NCBI GenBank assembly: GCA_964408945.1
Contig: CAYPBJ010000011.1
Span: 1 to 64,000, forward strand
Source: VMCP01 sp964408945
GTDB lineage: Bacteria; Bacteroidota; Bacteroidia; NS11-12g; UBA955
Direction: 5' to 3'
Length of the DNA stretch: 64,000 bases
The notes beneath the pieces were generated by a model. That model was not told the origin of the DNA and did not search any database. It was given only the letters and a program-made list of their open reading frames with translations. Of the stretch, positions 1 to 8,361 are shown piece by piece; within the stretch, counting starts at the first letter, position 1, and each line of letters opens with the position of its first letter. The position numbers were made by a program, and so were the translations under genes.

Positions 1-63
1 GACGGCCCTTCCTTGGGATATTTATCTGATCACTATCCCGTGATGGTAGAAATTAATTTGTGA
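1..63 (+). CDS. C-terminal end of an endonuclease/exonuclease/phosphatase-family protein (partial)
   Basis: Frame 1 reads 20 residues and then TGA at 61-63. The tail contains SDHYPVMVEI, which matches the SDH-[FYL]-P signature at the C-terminus of the endonuclease/exonuclease/phosphatase (DNase I-like) fold, where the Asp-His pair is catalytic. Only the end of the gene is in the window, so substrate and size are unknown. The stop codon lies inside the first copy of a GTGAATTCACC palindrome. The gene converges on the YwaF-like gene at 180-935. Confidence 0.6.
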   Translation, partial: DGPSLGYLSDHYPVMVEINL

Positions 64-132
64 ATTCACCAATTTAATAGTGAATTCGGTGATTACATTC
101 ACCAATTTACATACAATTTCAGTGAATTCACC
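60..132. repeat. Palindromic GTGAATTCACC repeats
   Basis: GTGAATTCACC occurs at 60-70 and 122-132, with a shorter copy GTGAATTC at 80-87. GGTGA (88-92) and TCACC (99-103) form a small inverted repeat, and CACCAATTTA recurs at 67-76 and 100-109. The block lies between the convergent partial gene and the heptamer array. It may be a transcription terminator or a cruciform-forming repeat; no protein-binding role can be read from the sequence alone. Confidence 0.55.
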
Positions 133-228
133 CTAGACCATCGACCTTCGACCACAGACTACCGACCACAGACTACCGACTACCGACCAACGACCCTAGA
201 CCATCGACCATATACCACAGACCATGCA
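131..228. repeat. Heptamer-register repeat array 1
   Basis: Fourteen consecutive 7-mers in unbroken register: CCCTAGA, CCATCGA, CCTTCGA, CCACAGA, CTACCGA, CCACAGA, CTACCGA, CTACCGA, CCAACGA, CCCTAGA, CCATCGA, CCATATA, CCACAGA, CCATGCA. The consensus is roughly CYANNGA. The array enters the 3' end of the minus-strand gene at 180-935, providing its stop codon and about its last 15 codons. It is the same family as the arrays at 15495-15683 and 34144-34311. Confidence 0.85.
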
Positions 229-935
229 ACCCCAAACAACCCAAACGCTATCACATCCCCTTGAATGATGTACCAAGGCCATGGACCCAAAATGTCGAGA
301 ATGCTTGCAGTTTCCGGTTTGTGCATCAAAAAGAAATAGTTGGCCTCGCGACCCGTGGAAACCACCAAATAGTTTACAGAAATGGCAATGAGGGTGAATA
401 TTTGAAGATAGCCGTATGATTTCAATAAATCTTTAAACGTGATTCGGGGCATCCCCAAAACCAATAAGTGAATCACAAACATGACCAAACCAGTGTGCGA
501 TACCCAAAACTTACAATAATTGTAGTGTGGGAATCCTTCATTAAGAGCCGGAGTGATGATGGCGTTGAAGGTGAATACCCAAACAAAAAAGTATAAGACG
601 TGCCACATCCAAATTTTGCGCTTGTAACTGTAGGCTAAGGCAACAAAGGCCAACCAATTACACGGATTGAGCGGTAAATCTTCGCCCCAATTAAAGGGTA
701 CAAATGCAGGGTCATTAGAGGGAAGTAGTGAGACGTAAACTTTAACGACTTGCCAAATCAATACGTTTATAACCAACAACCAAGCAAAAATCTGGGTGAT
801 TTTATGTTTACCATCTTCGGGTAATTTGCGAGCCCTGTAGGTCAATACACCGCATAAAAGTCCCACGAAAAAAACCGCCAACCAATGTTCCCAAGTGTTG
901 GCACAAAAGTTTTTATTGGGTAAAAGATAGTTCAT
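180..935 (-). CDS. YwaF/TP0381-family integral membrane protein
   Basis: A 251-residue polytopic membrane protein with about six or seven hydrophobic segments. LPLNPCNW (about residue 87), KFWVSHTGLVMF (about 143) and the C-terminal LDILGPWPWYI are the conserved motifs of the TIGR02206/YwaF family, whose function is unknown. It starts 3 bp after the stop of the propeller gene on the same strand, so the two are probably cotranscribed. The last 15 or so residues, rich in W, S, V, R and G, are encoded by the heptamer array, so the native C-terminus has apparently been replaced or extended by repeat sequence. Confidence 0.75.
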   Translation of the reverse strand: MNYLLPNKNFCANTWEHWLAVFFVGLLCGVLTYRARKLPEDGKHKITQIFAWLLVINVLIWQVVKVYVSLLPSNDPAFVPFNWGEDLPLNPCNWLAFVALAYSYKRKIWMWHVLYFFVWVFTFNAIITPALNEGFPHYNYCKFWVSHTGLVMFVIHLLVLGMPRITFKDLLKSYGYLQIFTLIAISVNYLVVSTGREANYFFLMHKPETASILDILGPWPWYIIQGDVIAFGLFGVAWSVVYGRWSRVVGR

Positions 936-938
936 GAC

Positions 939-3900
939 TTAAAATTTCTTCATTTCCGAACGCCACTTAATGCGCTTTCCTTCGGAATCCAGTTTATCTA
1001 AGAATGGAGAAACCGTGCCATTCAAGTAATTCCGAACCTCTGACGTCACTTTATCAGTCTGCTTTTTCGCGTTGTCAATGGCAACTTGAACATTCTCAGT
1101 TACCTGCTCAGAACCGTTTAACAAGCCCGCAGCATTGTTCAAATGATCGTTCAACCTGATGGTGGCATCTTCGTAAAAACGATACCCTTCCTCCAACATG
1201 TATTTCAACTTCAACTGAGCCAAAGAATCAGTGATTTTCTTGCTCTCTTTCAAGTAACGCTGCTTCAAAGTATCTGACTCAAATTGCAACTTGCCCATTG
1301 TTTCCAAAGAGCGCTCAGCCTCCTTCAAGGCCTCGAACGATGAATAAGCCAGCTGAACCACCTTCGCAAAATCAGCCGCACTAACCAATTTTTTACTGTA
1401 ATCAGCACTCGAAAAAGGCGACTGACCCGATTCTTTCACTTCCACCCACACGCTATCTGCAAATTTCAACGTATCGCCCTCATTTCTGATGACCATTTTA
1501 TATTTACCCGGTGCCACTTCCATTCCCGATGGCAAATCTGATTTTTCATCCACCTTTCCGTGCTGTGGGAATCGAACACCGTCGCGAATCATGCGATAAG
1601 GAATGCGGTACAACCCAGTACTATCTAAACTAAAATGATGGGTTCTGATTTTTTCACCGGCTTCATTGTAAACCATTCCAACCAGTTTCAGCTTTTCCCA
1701 TTGATCTTTATTTTTAGTCGTTACCGCCCAAACATCTATCTTCACCCCGCCCATTTTATTGGGTGCTTCAAATTCCGTATTTGCACCAAAATGCATTCCT
1801 GCATTGCTCATGCTTTGCGCCAAATAACCCGGAGTGGTAGCCGCAATCTTAATTCCTTTAACAGAAATTGGAGCTTTCGCTGCCGATCCTGCAGCCAAAT
1901 CTACCAACACATTTAGATGGTCAAATACCCAAATTCCACGTCCAAAAGTGCCCACCACCAAATCATTTTCTCTGCTCTGAATTTTCAAATCGGTCACAGG
2001 AACACTCGGAAATCCTTCCTTCCACTTCATCCAATCCTTGCCGCCGTTTAAACTCATCCACAAGCCGCGGTCGGTTCCCATGAATACCAAGTTTTGATTC
2101 TGGGGATGAGGCAACACCGAATGTACATATCCCCATTCACCATCAGCAACTGGGGCCGTTCCCAGAGCGGATGTCCAAGTTTTTCCAAAATCGGTGGTTT
2201 TAAACAAATAGGCGTTCCAATCGTTCTGACGGTAATTGTTGATGACCGCCCAACATTCACCGGCGTTTTTGGGATTCACCCACAAGTAAGGAACCCAAGC
2301 TTCCTTGGGAGCGCCCTTTATATTGAGTGTCACATTGCTCCATGAAGCTCCGCCATCTCGGGTCACTTGAATGTTTCCATCGTCGGTCCCCGCCCAAACA
2401 ACTTTAGTATCATTCGCTGCTGGCGCAATGGCCAAAATAGTGCAATGGTTTTCCGCGCCGGTGGCGTCAACCGTTAACCCACCACTCTTTGCTTGCTGCA
2501 ATTTCAATTTGTTGTTGGTGGTCAAATCTGGAGAAATGATTTTCCAGCTGCGCCCTTGATCTGCCGAATAATGCACAAATTGACTTCCAAAATAAACCCC
2601 TGTATTCAAATTCGGATCTACCGCAATGGCCGCGTTCCAGTTGAATCTTAGTTCCACTCCCTGAGGGTGCTGGGGTTTAATGGGCACCGTTTGATGTGTT
2701 TTCGTATTGTAGTGGCTCACATTACCGCCCTGCCACATGGCATAACCCTCACCGGGCTTTCCAGGCATGGGAACGCAATCAAATCCGTCGCCAAACATCA
2801 CCTCCTGCCATTCAAAATTCTTAATGCCGCCGTACTTCCAATGGTAAGCCGGACCCACCCAACTTCCGTTGTCTTGAAGTCCGCCGTAAACATTGTACGG
2901 TAACTCATTATCAATATCAATGTGGTAAAATTGCCCCACCGGAATGTTCTCAGCATAGCGCCAAGAATTGCCGCCATCGTACGAAATATTCAATCCGCCG
3001 TCGTTTCCATTGATGATGTAATTGGGGTCTGTCGGATGAATCAAAAACGCATGATGATCAGGGTGTATCGCTCCCCAATCGGCTAAAATTCTCCAATGAT
3101 TTCCAGCATCTTCACTCACACTCACCTGCGACCAAATAGAATATACACGGTTCTCATTCTCAGGATGGGCATATATTTCATGGTAATAAAACGGCCTGTT
3201 GCCCGCATTTTCATCATCGGTAATGCGCTTCCAAGTCGCACCCCCATCATTGCTTCGGTAAAATCCCGATTTCTTCGCTTCCACCAGCGCATACACTCGG
3301 CTGGGTTGATTTCGGGGGATAGCAATTCCAATTCTACCCAATTCGCCTTCGGGCAAGCCACTCTCGGCGCCCAACTTTTTCCAAGTTTGTCCCGCATCAT
3401 ATGTAACATAAAGTCCGCTACCGGGACCGCCACTTCTGAACGTCCAAGGTTGTCTTTGGTAATCGTACATGCACGCAAACAACTTGTTAGGATTGCTCGG
3501 ATCCATAACCAAATCAGCACAGCCACTGCTAGCGTTGGTGTATAAAATCTTGTTCCACGTTTTTCCACCGTCGGTGGTTTTATAAACTCCGCGGGCATCG
3601 TTTGGTCCCCATACCGACCCCATGGCCGCCACATATACTTCTTGTGAATTTTTAGGGTTCACAATGATTCTATGTATTGTTTTGGTGGCTTCCAAGCCCA
3701 AACATTTCCATGTTTTTCCGCCGTCTAAACTCTTGTAAATTCCTTTTCCAGAATTGTGACTGTTCCGGGGATTCCCTTCTCCGGTACCGGCCCAAATCAC
3801 ATCGGGATTGTTGGGATCAACAGCCAAAGCGCCGATGCTCTGAACGTCTTGTTCATCAAAAATAGGCGCCCAATTAAGTCCGCCGTTGGTGCTTTTCCAA

Positions 3901-4157
3901 ACACCCCCACTCGCCGCACCGGCATAGATGGTTTGCCCGTAGGTTTTATTGCTTGGCTCCACCGTCGGCACAGCCAACGCGGTGATACGTCCACTCATGG
4001 CTCCAGGTCCCAAATTTCGTTTGGGAATGGTTTTCATGGCGTGATTTACGGCTTGACTCCAAGAAATATCTTGGGCATTTACTGTATTGCTCAATGAGGC
4101 ACTGTAGGCGGTTGCAGCGAAAAGCATCCCCCGAAAAAACCATGAAAACTTCATCAT
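939..4157 (-). CDS. Secreted sortilin/BNR-repeat beta-propeller protein
   Basis: A 1072-residue protein with an N-terminal signal peptide (about residues 1-28, ending SLSNTVNAQ). Residues about 60-760 carry many BNR/Asp-box repeats of the form S-x-D-x-G-x-T-W (for example STNGGLNWAP, SLDGGKTWKC, SYDGGNSWRY), typical of VPS10/sortilin-type and sialidase-like propellers. The C-terminal 200 or so residues (about 870-1070) are helical and charged, with coiled-coil character. Propellers of this group are common in Bacteroidota exoproteomes, often near proteases or glycan enzymes; no catalytic residues could be assigned, so sialidase activity is not claimed. There is no obvious type IX sorting domain at the C-terminus. 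A TAACTTTG box lies 20 nt upstream of the ATG. Confidence 0.8.
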   Translation of the reverse strand: MMKFSWFFRGMLFAATAYSASLSNTVNAQDISWSQAVNHAMKTIPKRNLGPGAMSGRITALAVPTVEPSNKTYGQTIYAGAASGGVWKSTNGGLNWAPIFDEQDVQSIGALAVDPNNPDVIWAGTGEGNPRNSHNSGKGIYKSLDGGKTWKCLGLEATKTIHRIIVNPKNSQEVYVAAMGSVWGPNDARGVYKTTDGGKTWNKILYTNASSGCADLVMDPSNPNKLFACMYDYQRQPWTFRSGGPGSGLYVTYDAGQTWKKLGAESGLPEGELGRIGIAIPRNQPSRVYALVEAKKSGFYRSNDGGATWKRITDDENAGNRPFYYHEIYAHPENENRVYSIWSQVSVSEDAGNHWRILADWGAIHPDHHAFLIHPTDPNYIINGNDGGLNISYDGGNSWRYAENIPVGQFYHIDIDNELPYNVYGGLQDNGSWVGPAYHWKYGGIKNFEWQEVMFGDGFDCVPMPGKPGEGYAMWQGGNVSHYNTKTHQTVPIKPQHPQGVELRFNWNAAIAVDPNLNTGVYFGSQFVHYSADQGRSWKIISPDLTTNNKLKLQQAKSGGLTVDATGAENHCTILAIAPAANDTKVVWAGTDDGNIQVTRDGGASWSNVTLNIKGAPKEAWVPYLWVNPKNAGECWAVINNYRQNDWNAYLFKTTDFGKTWTSALGTAPVADGEWGYVHSVLPHPQNQNLVFMGTDRGLWMSLNGGKDWMKWKEGFPSVPVTDLKIQSRENDLVVGTFGRGIWVFDHLNVLVDLAAGSAAKAPISVKGIKIAATTPGYLAQSMSNAGMHFGANTEFEAPNKMGGVKIDVWAVTTKNKDQWEKLKLVGMVYNEAGEKIRTHHFSLDSTGLYRIPYRMIRDGVRFPQHGKVDEKSDLPSGMEVAPGKYKMVIRNEGDTLKFADSVWVEVKESGQSPFSSADYSKKLVSAADFAKVVQLAYSSFEALKEAERSLETMGKLQFESDTLKQRYLKESKKITDSLAQLKLKYMLEEGYRFYEDATIRLNDHLNNAAGLLNGSEQVTENVQVAIDNAKKQTDKVTSEVRNYLNGTVSPFLDKLDSEGKRIKWRSEMKKF

Positions 4158-4177
4158 TTAAATTCTTGCGTAAAAGT

Positions 4178-4194
4178 CAAAGTTAATAAATTTG
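4178..4194. promoter_or_regulatory. Back-to-back divergent -7 boxes
   Basis: TAACTTTG on the minus strand (4185-4178) serves the propeller gene, and TAAATTTG on the plus strand (4187-4194) serves the phosphatase gene. Both match the Bacteroidota -7 consensus TAnnTTTG and are one base apart, so each polymerase footprint would cover the other promoter. The plus-strand box ends 4 nt before the GTG start at 4199. Confidence 0.6.
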
Positions 4195-4198
4195 TTGA

Positions 4199-4630
4199 GT
4201 GAAGAAACGCATCTTATTTGTTTGTTTAGGAAACATTTGCAGAAGTCCGCTTGCCGAAGCCCTATTTACCAAAGAAATCTCCCTTCGTGGCCGCGAAAAC
4301 GAGTTCGAAGTTGATTCTTGCGGCACCAACGGATTTCACAACGGAGAGCAGGCCGACCCTCGCACTCGTGCCAACGCACTGAAACACGGGGTTGAGGTCA
4401 CATCCATCTCAAGACAACTGACGGTGGGCGATCTCCACGACTTTGACCACATCATCACCATGGCCCGCGATGTTTACAACGGCGTTCTGCCTTATGCCAA
4501 CACTCCCGCCCTACGCTCCAAACTCGAATGCTGGGAAGTCCCCGACCCCTGGTACGGCGGAGACGAAGGCTTCGAAAAGGTCTTCCACATCATTGATTCA
4601 AAGGTGAAAGATTTGTTAGAAAAGGTTTAA
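4199..4630 (+). CDS. Low-molecular-weight protein-tyrosine phosphatase
   Basis: A 143-residue cytoplasmic enzyme hydrolysing phosphotyrosine (family role). The CX5R P-loop is CLGNICRS at residues 9-16 (nucleophile Cys9, Arg15), followed by PLAEALF. The general-acid loop is VPDPWYGG near residue 115. Length is normal for the family (about 140-160). The start is GTG, supported by a TAAATTTG box 4 nt upstream and by the family's N-terminus. In Bacteroidota such enzymes are often linked to envelope polysaccharide control, but no cognate tyrosine kinase is visible here. Confidence 0.9.
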   Translation: MKKRILFVCLGNICRSPLAEALFTKEISLRGRENEFEVDSCGTNGFHNGEQADPRTRANALKHGVEVTSISRQLTVGDLHDFDHIITMARDVYNGVLPYANTPALRSKLECWEVPDPWYGGDEGFEKVFHIIDSKVKDLLEKV

Positions 4631-4643
4631 TTTTACAAGAGCT

Positions 4644-5108
4644 ATGAGAACCTCCTATAAAGTCATCCTCGCCGGCTTGGGCGTATTTGGACTGATTCAA
4701 TTCATTCCCAAAAACCACAACAACGCTCCCGAATTGGAAAAACACCCATTGTTTACCGATTATCCCACCTCCCATACCGTTGAGAACATCATCCGATTTG
4801 CCTGCGCTGATTGCCATTCAAACCATACCGAGTACCCTTGGTACGCAAAGATTCAACCCGTTTCTATGTGGATAGATCACCATGTTGACGAAGGCAAAGA
4901 GCACTTCAACATTGATGCGTGGAACACCTATTCTCGAAAACAGCAAAAGCATAAAATTGAAGAGTGCATTGAAGTCATTGAAGAAGGCGAAATGCCCATG
5001 AAAGGATACGTAAAAATGCACGAGCGCGCCAACTTAACGGCCCTTCAAAAGAAGGAGATCACACTTTGGGCCAAAGGGCTCATTGACTCGATGGGGCGGA
5101 GGAATTAA
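4644..5108 (+). CDS. Haem-binding domain protein, membrane-anchored
   Basis: 154 residues with one N-terminal hydrophobic segment (about 5-22, an uncleaved anchor or signal) and a single c-type haem motif CADCH at about residue 52, followed by SNHTEYPWYAKIQPVSMW. This is the pattern of the Bacteroidota haem-binding domain family (PF14376-like), a periplasmic cytochrome-like protein. It starts 13 bp after the phosphatase stop. Its own stop overlaps the convergent higA-like gene by 4 bp. Its electron-transfer partner is unknown. Confidence 0.8.
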   Translation: MRTSYKVILAGLGVFGLIQFIPKNHNNAPELEKHPLFTDYPTSHTVENIIRFACADCHSNHTEYPWYAKIQPVSMWIDHHVDEGKEHFNIDAWNTYSRKQQKHKIEECIEVIEEGEMPMKGYVKMHERANLTALQKKEITLWAKGLIDSMGRRN

Positions 5109-5389
5109 TGGTTTAAGGTCAACGAGATTTTTCCATTTAACCCTTCATAAACAATTCTTAGGAGAGTATTTACACGCAAATCAGATGCATTGTTTTCAAT
5201 TCTAGAGATATAACTCTTTGAAGTTCCTATTCGCTGAGCGAGTTCCTCTTGGGTCATTCCCCTATTTTTTCTCATTTCTTCAATGAGTTGTCCCAGTTTA
5301 AAAACTTCATACTCTAATTCCCATTCTTCACGTTCTTTAGAGTTGTACTTTGAATCAAGTAGTTCCGTTAAATTTTTTACTTTTTTCAT
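5105..5389 (-). CDS. higA: HigA-type antitoxin, XRE-family helix-turn-helix
   Basis: 94 residues. A Cro/C1-type HTH occupies about residues 34-88: MRKNRGMTQEELAQRIG, then SKSYISRIENNASDLRVNTLL. It lies downstream of, and overlaps by 35 bp, the toxin-like gene. Toxin-before-antitoxin order is characteristic of HigBA modules. The antitoxin would bind the toxin and repress their shared promoter. The charged N-terminal part (1-33) is the likely toxin-contact region. Confidence 0.8.
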   Translation of the reverse strand: MKKVKNLTELLDSKYNSKEREEWELEYEVFKLGQLIEEMRKNRGMTQEELAQRIGTSKSYISRIENNASDLRVNTLLRIVYEGLNGKISLTLNH

Positions 5390-5702
5390 ATTTTGTTTTT
5401 AACCTATTTGCTTTAACGAGTTCTTTTGAGGGAGTTTTTTGTGTCTTTTTAATACATGCATTCAATAATATCCAGTTTTGAGAATTCGGTGTACAAAATA
5501 TCCTTATTGCCTTTCCATCTGTTTGAACCCGAATTTCATAGAGTTTATCATATCCATGAATTTTCTTTAAAAATCTTTCACTAAGTATCCTTTCCTGTCT
5601 AATAAAATTTAAAACAAATTCAATCTTCTTTTGAATTTCTGGCTTCAACATTAAATAAAAATCCAAAAAATGCTCTTCAAAAAACTCAATTTCCCTTCCC
5701 AC
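5355..5702 (-). CDS. higB: HigB-type toxin, phage Gp49/RelE-ParE superfamily
   Basis: 115 residues. Motifs IHGYDKLYEIRVQTDGKAIR and ACIKKTQKTPSKEL match the Gp49-like HigB branch of the RelE/ParE fold, ribosome-dependent mRNA interferases in characterised members. The proposed start is GTG at 5702, whose G is also the last base of a minus-strand TAACTTTG box. Transcription would then begin inside or just after the start codon, so the true start is uncertain. It is the first gene of the pair with the HTH antitoxin downstream. Confidence 0.75.
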   Translation of the reverse strand: MGREIEFFEEHFLDFYLMLKPEIQKKIEFVLNFIRQERILSERFLKKIHGYDKLYEIRVQTDGKAIRIFCTPNSQNWILLNACIKKTQKTPSKELVKANRLKTKYEKSKKFNGTT

Positions 5703-5800
5703 AAAGTTATCTAATTAGTTTACTTTTACAAAAAAATAATACAACAAATTAACTTTTTAGAAATGCTATAACCTTGGCGAAGATTGCAACACTTTTTTCG

Positions 5801-5865
5801 ATTTTACGGGGATATTTGCATTTATCCCCGCATTTTTAAAGTTACACTTTAATTTTACGGGGATA
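5801..5865. promoter_or_regulatory. Direct and inverted repeats upstream of purM
   Basis: A perfect 14-bp direct repeat, ATTTTACGGGGATA, lies at 5801-5814 and 5852-5865. The first copy also forms a perfect 8-bp inverted repeat with TATCCCCG (CGGGGATA 5807-5814 with 5823-5830, 8-nt loop), followed by CATTTTTAAA. The block lies in the 227-bp gap between higB and purM. It could be an operator for a purine or toxin-antitoxin regulator, or a terminator-like hairpin; the sequence does not distinguish these. Confidence 0.5.
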
Positions 5866-5917
5866 ATTCCCTCCATTCAATCAGAAAATATCCCTTCCAA
5901 ACCCGTTTTCCTTGAAT

Positions 5918-5925
5918 TATATTTG
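5918..5925 (+). promoter_or_regulatory. purM -7 box
   Basis: TATATTTG matches TAnnTTTG and ends 4 nt before the ATG at 5930. This implies a leaderless or nearly leaderless purM transcript and argues against the upstream in-frame TTG at 5912 as the start. Confidence 0.55.
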
Positions 5926-5929
5926 TACC

Positions 5930-7096
5930 ATGTCAGATAAGTACGCGCAACGCGGCGTTTCCTCCCAAAAAGAAGATGTTCATAATGCCATCAAAAACAT
6001 TGATAAAGGCCTTTTCCCAAAAGCTTTCTGCAAAGTTATTCCCGATTATCTGACCAACAACCCCGACCTCTGCACCATCGTTCACGCTGACGGTGCCGGA
6101 ACCAAATCCAGTTTGGCCTACGCCTATTGGAAAGAAACCGGCGACGTTTCCGTTTGGAAAGGCATTGCTCAAGACGCCATCGTCATGAACACCGATGACC
6201 TCATCTGCGCCGGCGTGACCGGTCCCTTCCTGCTTTCAAGCACCATCGGAAGAAATAAAAGTTTGGTTCCCGGCGAAGTCATTTCGGCCATCATTGAAGG
6301 CTCCGAAGAATTCTGTGCCAACATGAAAAATCACGGCATCGAAATTCATACCACCGGTGGCGAAACCGCCGATGTGGGCGACCTCGTTCGCACCATCATT
6401 GTAGACTCCACCCTCGTGGCACAGTCCCCAAGAGCGCACATCATTGACAATGCAAATATTTCCGGCGGACAAGTTATCGTGGGATTTGCATCCTACGGAC
6501 AAGCCACCTACGAATCAGAATACAACGGCGGCATGGGCAGCAACGGACTTACCAGCGCCCGTCACGATGTGTTCCACGCTGATTATCGCCAGAAATATCC
6601 CGAAAGCTACGATCAAAATCTTCCTGAAAACGTGGTCTACTGCGGAAGCAAACACTTCACAGACCCCGTAGAAAATTCGCCCATCAATGCCGGCAAATTG
6701 GTGCTTTCTCCTACCAGGACCTACGCGCCTTTGGTGAAAGCTATTTTTGATTCCTTGGGACGTGAAGTCGTGAAAGGCATGATACATTGTTCTGGCGGCG
6801 GTCAAACCAAAGTGCTTCATTTCGCAGATCATGTTCACATCATTAAAGACAATTTCCTTCCCATTCCGCCCCTCTTTAAATTGATCCAACAAGAGAGCAA
6901 CACGGAATGGCGAGAGATGTTTCAAGTGTTCAACATGGGTCACCGCTTAGAAATTTACACCGACCAACTTTCGGCTGAAAAAATGATCACCCTTTCTAAA
7001 TCCTTTGGTATAGAAGCCCAAATCATAGGTCGCACCGAAAACATTGCCGGCAAAAAGCTCACCATTCAGGGCAAATGGGGAACTTTGGAATACTAA
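5930..7096 (+). CDS. purM: Phosphoribosylformylglycinamidine cyclo-ligase (AIR synthase)
   Basis: 388 residues from ATG 5930, where the family N-terminus MSDKYAQRGVS begins; an in-frame TTG 18 nt upstream is rejected because it lies before the promoter box. PurM converts FGAM and ATP to aminoimidazole ribonucleotide in purine synthesis. Family features include the early DVHNAIKNIDKGLF segment, HADGAGTKSSLAY, the ATP/metal-binding MNTDDLICAGVTGP and HTTGGETADVGDLVRT. The C-terminal half contains HCSGGGQTKVL and NMGHRLEIYT. The length exceeds the 340-350 of enterobacterial PurM, as is usual for the Bacteroidota form. No other pur gene is nearby. Confidence 0.92.
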   Translation: MSDKYAQRGVSSQKEDVHNAIKNIDKGLFPKAFCKVIPDYLTNNPDLCTIVHADGAGTKSSLAYAYWKETGDVSVWKGIAQDAIVMNTDDLICAGVTGPFLLSSTIGRNKSLVPGEVISAIIEGSEEFCANMKNHGIEIHTTGGETADVGDLVRTIIVDSTLVAQSPRAHIIDNANISGGQVIVGFASYGQATYESEYNGGMGSNGLTSARHDVFHADYRQKYPESYDQNLPENVVYCGSKHFTDPVENSPINAGKLVLSPTRTYAPLVKAIFDSLGREVVKGMIHCSGGGQTKVLHFADHVHIIKDNFLPIPPLFKLIQQESNTEWREMFQVFNMGHRLEIYTDQLSAEKMITLSKSFGIEAQIIGRTENIAGKKLTIQGKWGTLEY

Positions 7097-7135
7097 AATA
7101 AATTTACCTTTTCAAGCGTTTGGGTATTAAGCACC

Positions 7136-8278
7136 ATGAAATTCAAAAACCAAGTACTCATTCTCCTGCCATTATTGGCAACTATCAACCCATCAAAAGC
7201 CCAAGTATCAGGCAATGCCACATGGAATGAAAACAACCGATTCAAAAACAATGCAACCTACAACGCACCCGTTGCGGCTGGCGCCTACGAAGATTACGAT
7301 GGACGCGCCGATAAAGCAGCCATGAGCATGCGCAAACAACGCACTACTCACATTGACGCAACGCAAAATTACCGACCCAATTCAGGTACCGAATACACCA
7401 TGTCGTATGTAAACCGCGAACAAAACATCATCAGCGGAGGTAACGACTTGGTTATCAATGTTTCGGTATTAAACAATGCAACACCTACCAGTTATACGGC
7501 CATATTTCATTTGAATCAAGCCGGTAAAAAAGTATCTGAACTCGACAGTTTATTACAGATGAGGGTAAACAAATTCATCAAAATGGGTGCTAGCATGGGC
7601 ATCAAAGAGAAAGATTTCTATCTCGATATGATTGCATTGGTTCCCATCTTCCAAAGAGAAAAAAAGCTATTCTCAAATACTTACAACGAAATCCCCAAAG
7701 GATTTGAAATGCAAAAAAACCTCCACGTTAGATACAAAAACCCAGAGCAATTAGACAAACTCTTTACCATGGCTGCACAATGTGAAATCTACGATTTAAT
7801 CAAAGTAGAATACCACTGCGACACCATTCAGCAGGCCAACATCCGCATTCGACAAAAAGCAGAAGAAGTTTTGAAGGCGAAGATTGCTCATTTAAAGAAA
7901 ACCGGCATCAGCTTAGACACCAATTTCCGCACAGTGAATGAATTCCAAAAACAATATTTCCCAGTAGATCAATACATATCATACCAGCCATTGGCCATCA
8001 GCGCCATTGAAGATGATGCACCCCAAGCTCCTAAGGAAGGAAATATTACTTCCAGACCCAACCGTACTACTTTGTTCCATAATGCCATTTCAACGAACGG
8101 ATTCGATGCCATTTTAAATGCATCTCCGCTGCAACCTTCCATCCAAATGGTTTACAATATGGAAGTTAGGTATACACTTGTGCAACCGGTGAGAACGGTT
8201 ACTCAAACCACACAACAAACCAAAGTCTTGCTTATTACTCCACAAGGGACTATAAAGGAAGAATATATCAGCAAGTAA
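7136..8278 (+). CDS. Secreted SIMPL (DUF541)-like protein
   Basis: 380 residues with a clear signal peptide (MKFKNQVLILLPLLATINPS, then KAQ). The central region (about 95-260) has the layout of SIMPL/DUF541 domains: an initial beta strand (LVINVSVL), a helix with paired residues (AGKKVSELDSLLQMRVNKF), the MGIKEKDFYLDMIALVP strand, then a second strand-helix unit ending AEEVLKAKIAHLKKTG. The match is by layout, so the family call is tentative. An Asn-rich N-terminal stretch follows the signal. Base composition is normal for the window, unlike the AT-rich genes downstream. Confidence 0.5.
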   Translation: MKFKNQVLILLPLLATINPSKAQVSGNATWNENNRFKNNATYNAPVAAGAYEDYDGRADKAAMSMRKQRTTHIDATQNYRPNSGTEYTMSYVNREQNIISGGNDLVINVSVLNNATPTSYTAIFHLNQAGKKVSELDSLLQMRVNKFIKMGASMGIKEKDFYLDMIALVPIFQREKKLFSNTYNEIPKGFEMQKNLHVRYKNPEQLDKLFTMAAQCEIYDLIKVEYHCDTIQQANIRIRQKAEEVLKAKIAHLKKTGISLDTNFRTVNEFQKQYFPVDQYISYQPLAISAIEDDAPQAPKEGNITSRPNRTTLFHNAISTNGFDAILNASPLQPSIQMVYNMEVRYTLVQPVRTVTQTTQQTKVLLITPQGTIKEEYISK

Positions 8279-8328
8279 ATAATAAACAAAGTAGATTTAA
8301 TTCTACATTTTACTAATCAGGACAACAC

Positions 8329-8336
8329 TAATTTTG
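8329..8336 (+). promoter_or_regulatory. -7 box for the two-component operon
   Basis: TAATTTTG matches TAnnTTTG and lies 25 nt upstream of the response-regulator ATG at 8362. Just upstream, GTAGA (8291-8295) and TCTAC (8302-8306) form a short hairpin after the preceding stop, perhaps a weak terminator. Confidence 0.5.
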
Positions 8337-8361
8337 CAAGAAATTAAATCCAATTAATAAA

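Noticed and set aside
131..228. CRISPR array at the repeat blocks
   Set aside because: Units are 7 bp, degenerate and contiguous; there are no 24-40 bp repeats with unique spacers and no cas genes.
3096..3634. Opposite-strand open frames inside the propeller gene
   Set aside because: They are shadows of a well-supported 1072-residue protein with clear repeats, and have no family signature of their own.
5912..5929. TTG start of purM at 5912
   Set aside because: It lies upstream of the TATATTTG box and outside the conserved N-terminus.
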